From Desulfatitalea sp. (GTDB lineage: Bacteria; Desulfobacterota; Desulfobacteria; Desulfobacterales; Desulfosarcinaceae): a DNA stretch of 8,934 nucleotides. Position numbers and translations under genes: made by a program. Position 1 is the first letter of the stretch; each line of letters starts with the position of its first letter. The stretch lies in contig JAGTVD010000415.1 in NCBI GenBank assembly GCA_018224505.1, forward strand, positions 1 through 8,934, read 5' to 3'. The notes under the pieces were generated by a model. The model was given only the letters and a program-made list of their open reading frames with translations. It was not told the origin of the DNA and did not search any database. Shown piece by piece: positions 6,349 to 8,934 of the stretch.

Positions 6349-6546
6349 GGTTCTACGTTCCTGTCCGTCTTTGCCCCACACGCGGGTGGACGCGCACACC
6401 TTCGCCGGCGGGCGCCCGCTGCTCTACCACAGGCGGCGGGATCACTGTTCGATGGCCGGCACCTGACCGGCAAACGCAAACCTTCGTGGCTTGGATGGGT
6501 GGGTTGTCGCAATGACTGCTGTGACGCACGGACTCCGATCCGTATT
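6349..6546 (-). promoter_or_regulatory. Long GC-rich leader of nikMLQ, possible RNA control element
   Basis: About 200 nt separate the predicted leftward promoter from the nikM ATG, and no convincing gene lies in this stretch. Read on the minus strand it contains stem-forming sequence such as GCGGGCGCCCGC and CCCGC...GCGGG. It also has fragments that recall the 5' half of cobalamin riboswitches: GTCAGGTGCCGGCC, then AACAG, then CCCGCC followed by CTGT. The diagnostic 3' B12 box (GCCAGGAGACC-like) and a full GGGAA...GGTG core are missing. A degenerate or different metal-sensing RNA, or no riboswitch at all, are both open. I do not assign a class. Confidence 0.25.
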
Positions 6547-6552
6547 GGGCAA

Positions 6553-6581
6553 GGGATAACCATTTTGCGGATCAAAGTCAA
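6553..6581 (-). promoter_or_regulatory. Possible promoter of nikMLQ
   Basis: Read leftwards, TTGACT (6581-6576, 5/6) is followed after 17 bp by TATCCC (6558-6553, 3/6). The -10 is poor, as expected if an activator is needed or if the true promoter is elsewhere. The -35 box is one arm of the palindrome shared with the argS promoter. Confidence 0.3.
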
Positions 6582-6606
6582 ACCGCATCTTGACTTGCCT
6601 TTGATC
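6570..6606. promoter_or_regulatory. Palindrome between divergent nikM and argS promoters
   Basis: AAGTCAA (6575-6581) and TTGACTT (6590-6596) are perfect inverted copies separated by 8 bp. An outer pair, GATCAAA (6570-6576) and TTTGATC (6600-6606), is also perfectly inverted. The inner arms contain the two outward-facing -35 boxes, so much of the symmetry follows from the promoter pair. The outer pair is not explained that way and could be part of an operator. It does not resemble the E. coli NikR site. Confidence 0.4.
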
Positions 6607-6618
6607 TCCATTTATGAG
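6590..6618 (+). promoter_or_regulatory. Predicted promoter of argS
   Basis: TTGACT (6590-6595, 5/6) and TATGAG (6613-6618, 4/6) are spaced by 17 bp. Transcription would start near 6625. The argS leader would then be about 295 nt and would contain the whole octamer array. Confidence 0.42.
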
Positions 6619-6648
6619 ACTCAGTTTTCGGTCGTCACACCCGTCGAC

Positions 6649-6896
6649 CAACCGAACAACCAAACAACCGATCAACTGATCAACCGAACAACTGATCAAC
6701 CAAACAACCAAACAACCGTTCAATCGATCAACTGATCAACCGAACAACCAAACAACCAAACAACCGAACAACCGATCAACCGATCAACCGATCAACTGAT
6801 CAACCGAACAACTGATCAACCAAACAACCGAACAACTGATCAACTGATCAACCGAACAACCGAACAACCGATCAACCAAACAACCGTTCAACCGAA
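6649..6896 (+). repeat. Tandem octamer array, 31 units, in the argS 5' leader
   Basis: Exactly 31 head-to-tail 8-bp units without a single insertion or deletion fill 248 bp. Every unit starts with CAA and fits CAAYYRWW. Only six variants occur: CAACCGAA (9), CAACCAAA (7), CAACTGAT (7), CAACCGAT (5), CAACCGTT (2) and CAATCGAT (1). The order is not simple: 45 bp are identical at 6665-6709 and 6785-6829, an offset of 15 units. The plus strand is A/C-rich, poor in G and T, and has no ATG. The array is not a CRISPR, because there are no long repeats with unique spacers. It ends 23 bp before the argS start, so it lies in the leader if the promoter at 6590-6618 is right. Confidence 0.95.
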
Positions 6897-6919
6897 CCAC
6901 CACCAAAAAGAGCCCGCTA

Positions 6920-8584
6920 ATGAAATCCCGCATCCAGACCCTGATCATCAACGCCGCACGGGAAGCGCTGGCGGCCGGCGCGCTGACGTCGAACCAGTTT
7001 CCGGACGTATTGGTGGAGGCGCCCAAGAGCGACAGCCACGGCGATTTTGCCACCAATTTCGCCATGCTGGCGGCCAAAACCCAGAAAATGGCGCCCCGGC
7101 GCATTGCCGAAGCCCTGGTGACACACCTGGGCGACGGCGGCGGATTGCTGACGCGCACCGAGATCGCCGGCCCCGGGTTTGTCAACTTCTTCGTGCGGCC
7201 CACCGCCTGGCCGGCCCTTGTAAGCCAGGTGCTGGACCAGGACCGGGCGTACGGCGCCTCGGCCATCGGCCGGGGGCAGAAGGTGCAAGTGGAGTTTGTC
7301 AGCGCCAACCCCACCGGCCCCCTCCATGTTGGGCATGGCCGTGGCGCGGCGGTGGGCGACAGCGTGGCGCGCATCCTGGCGCACTGCGGGTTCGATGTGC
7401 AACGTGAATATTACATCAACGATTCCGGGCGCCAGATCGAAACCCTGGGCCGCTCGGTCTACCTTCGCGCCCTGGAACTGCACGGCCGGCCGGTCGATTT
7501 CCCCCCCGATTGCTACCAGGGGGACTACATCCGCGACCTGGCCCGGGAGCTGCTGGCAACCGAAGGCGCCGACCTGCCGTCCCTGGACGAAGCAGCGGCC
7601 GTGGCCCGCTGCGCACGGTTCGCGGCCGACAGCATCACCACCGGCATCCGCCAGGACCTGGTGGATTTCGGCGTCACCTACGATCGATGGTTCAGCGAGC
7701 AGAGCCTCTACGACAGCGGCCAGGTGGAACAATGCCTTGCGGCGCTCAAGGCCCGGGGAATAGTTTACCTGCACGAGGGCGCCTGGTGGTTCAAAACCAC
7801 CGCCCTGGGGGATGAAAAGGATCGGGTGGTGGTGCGCCAGAACGGCCAGACCACCTATTTCGCATCGGACATCGCCTACCACATCGACAAATACCAGCGC
7901 GGATTCGACCGCGTCATCGATGTGTGGGGCGCCGACCACCATGGCTACATCGCCCGCATGACCGCCGCCGTTGAGGCCGCCGGGCAGCGCCGGGACCAGT
8001 TCCAGGTGATCCTGGTACAACTGGTCAACCTGCTGCGGGGCGGCCAGCCGGTGGCCATGTCCACCCGCTCCGGGGAATTTGTCACCCTCAAGGAGGTGGT
8101 GGACGAAGTGGGTGCCGATGCAGCCCGTTTCATCTTCCTGACCCGGGACTATGACAGCCCCCTGGACTTCGACCTGGAGGTGGCCAAACAGAAAACCAAC
8201 GACAATCCGGTGTTTTACGTGCAATACGTTCACGCCCGCATCGCCAGCATCCTGCGCAAGGCTGCCGAGCAGGGCATCGACAGCGTGGCATGGCACGACA
8301 CCGCCGGTGAGCGCCTGGTGGAGGCCGAAGAGATCCAGCTGATCAAAGCCCTGGCGCGCTACCCCGAAGTGGTGGAGATGGCGGCCCAGGCCCTTGCGCC
8401 CCACCGCATCCCCTATTACCTGATGCAGCTGGCGGCGCTGTTTCACGCCTATTACAACAAGCACCGGGTATTGACCGATGACCGCGACCTCACCGTCGGG
8501 CGGCTCTGCCTGGTGCTGGCCGTGCAGAAGGTGATTCGCAACGGACTCGGTTTGCTGGCGGTGAGCGCCCCCGACCAGATGTAG
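6920..8584 (+). CDS. argS: Arginyl-tRNA synthetase
   Basis: This 554-residue class I synthetase charges tRNA-Arg in the cytoplasm. The N-terminal additional domain characteristic of ArgRS covers about 1-105. The HIGH signature is HVGH (136-139) in the conserved setting VSANPTGPLHVGHGR. The Rossmann core continues through YYINDSGRQIETLG (164-177) and GADHHGYIARM (337-347). The KMSKS region is AMSTRSG (379-385), lacking the usual lysines. This is common in ArgRS, where a lysine upstream of HIGH (here probably K121) can compensate. The C-terminal helical anticodon-binding domain ends with the typical VIRNGLGLLAVSAPDQM. Length is normal. AAGAG (6908-6912) lies 7 nt before the ATG and is a modest ribosome binding site. 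Upstream lies the octamer array. The SPOR-type gene follows after 45 bp with no terminator, so they are probably cotranscribed. Confidence 0.97.
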   Translation: MKSRIQTLIINAAREALAAGALTSNQFPDVLVEAPKSDSHGDFATNFAMLAAKTQKMAPRRIAEALVTHLGDGGGLLTRTEIAGPGFVNFFVRPTAWPALVSQVLDQDRAYGASAIGRGQKVQVEFVSANPTGPLHVGHGRGAAVGDSVARILAHCGFDVQREYYINDSGRQIETLGRSVYLRALELHGRPVDFPPDCYQGDYIRDLARELLATEGADLPSLDEAAAVARCARFAADSITTGIRQDLVDFGVTYDRWFSEQSLYDSGQVEQCLAALKARGIVYLHEGAWWFKTTALGDEKDRVVVRQNGQTTYFASDIAYHIDKYQRGFDRVIDVWGADHHGYIARMTAAVEAAGQRRDQFQVILVQLVNLLRGGQPVAMSTRSGEFVTLKEVVDEVGADAARFIFLTRDYDSPLDFDLEVAKQKTNDNPVFYVQYVHARIASILRKAAEQGIDSVAWHDTAGERLVEAEEIQLIKALARYPEVVEMAAQALAPHRIPYYLMQLAALFHAYYNKHRVLTDDRDLTVGRLCLVLAVQKVIRNGLGLLAVSAPDQM

Positions 8585-8629
8585 AGACTTCGAAACTTAT
8601 TGATTCAGACACCGGAAAGGAACGCCCTT

Positions 8630-8934
8630 TTGGCCAAGCCGCAACCATACGCCGTTCAGGTCACCCGCAAAGGCGTGTTCGTTTGGATCGGCCTGCTTTT
8701 TTTCGTGATGGGCTGGATGTTTATTCTCGGCATCCTGGTAGGCCGGGGCATGGCGCCGGTTTCCCTGGACACCCATGCCCTGGAAGAGGAGCTGGAAGCC
8801 CTCAAGGCGGCGATAGTGGAACAGGAAGAGGAACAGTTGACCGCCCACGGCGGGGCGGACAAAGGCGCCGCCGACCTCGGATTTTATGAAGCGTTGAAGA
8901 AACCGCCCCCCCAGCACACCGCCCGCGCTCCCGC
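8630..8934 (+). CDS. Membrane-anchored SPOR-type protein, N-terminal part (3' end outside window)
   Basis: The frame stays open to the end of the window, giving 101 codons. The TTG start at 8630 is chosen because AAAGGAA (8616-8622) lies at good spacing and no suitable ATG or GTG precedes the membrane helix. After a short basic N-terminus (AKPQPYAVQVTRKG), one membrane helix spans about 16-37. It is followed by an acidic, probably coiled segment (LEEELEALKAAIVEQEEEQ, 51-69) and by DLGFYEALKKPPP (82-94). The FYEALKK motif after a single helix and the position behind argS are typical of SPOR-domain proteins of sulfate-reducing Desulfobacterota. These bind denuded peptidoglycan at division sites. 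The SPOR domain itself would lie beyond the window, so this assignment is inference. Confidence 0.72.
   Translation, partial: MAKPQPYAVQVTRKGVFVWIGLLFFVMGWMFILGILVGRGMAPVSLDTHALEEELEALKAAIVEQEEEQLTAHGGADKGAADLGFYEALKKPPPQHTARAP

Noticed and set aside
6415..6450. tRNA-like fragment (GGTAGAGCAGCGGGC on the minus strand)
   Set aside because: No anticodon arm with a 7-nt loop, no T arm and no acceptor stem can be folded around it.
6343..6735. Plus-strand frame of 130 codons running into the octamer array, giving Asn/Gln/Thr-rich repeats
   Set aside because: The frame overlaps the start of nikM, has no recognisable domain and ends at a TGA inside a repeat unit. An 8-bp repeat automatically yields an 8-residue periodic peptide in any open frame.
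6649..6896. CRISPR array or iteron-type replication origin
   Set aside because: Units are 8 bp with no unique spacers and no cas genes. No replication initiator gene, DnaA boxes or AT-rich melting region is evident.
6784..7374. Minus-strand frame from inside argS through the array with Cys/Leu/Ile-rich 8-residue periodicity
   Set aside because: It is the antisense shadow of argS extended by the array. It has no ribosome binding site and no homology I can recognise.
6917..8464. 515-codon minus-strand frame opposite argS
   Set aside because: Long antisense frames are common opposite GC-rich genes. The plus frame encodes an unmistakable ArgRS, while this one is His/Gly-rich and featureless.

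Overview
The window looks like a chromosomal segment of a GC-rich, Gram-negative, anaerobic-type bacterium, most likely a sulfate-reducing Desulfobacterota (Desulfobacteraceae/Desulfosarcinaceae-like). This assignment is inferred from three things: a nickel-type ECF transporter with a NikL subunit, argS followed by a short-spaced gene for a membrane-anchored SPOR-type protein, and LPP20/FlgT-like secreted proteins. It was not tested by any search. No insertion sequence, phage gene or CRISPR array is visible.

Left part (1-3354): the 3' end of a polyprenyl diphosphate synthase gene, a secreted protein with a FlgT/LPP20-like N-terminal domain, and pgsA (phosphatidylglycerophosphate synthase) run rightwards. 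They meet a leftward gene for a Tat-exported metallo-beta-lactamase-fold enzyme that closely resembles N-acyl-phosphatidylethanolamine phospholipase D (NAPE-PLD). The stop codons of pgsA and this gene abut with no spacer. The theme is isoprenoid and phospholipid metabolism and the cell envelope.

Middle (3355-4322): back-to-back promoters serve the hydrolase gene and a tRNA-Val(GAC) gene. The tRNA is followed by a hairpin terminator and an LPP20-family lipoprotein gene. A gene-free stretch then carries a 13-bp perfect inverted repeat that competes with a second hairpin.

Right part (4323-8934): a leftward, translationally coupled nikM-nikL-nikQ operon encodes the membrane parts of a nickel (or cobalt) ECF importer, but no ATPase gene lies next to it. 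It diverges from argS (arginyl-tRNA synthetase) and the SPOR-type gene. The 571-bp divergent intergenic region is the most unusual part of the window. It holds a long GC-rich leader for nikM, a palindrome formed by two back-to-back -35 boxes, and exactly 31 head-to-tail octamers (248 bp) of the form CAAYYRWW. The array ends 23 bp before the argS start and would form part of the argS 5' untranslated leader.
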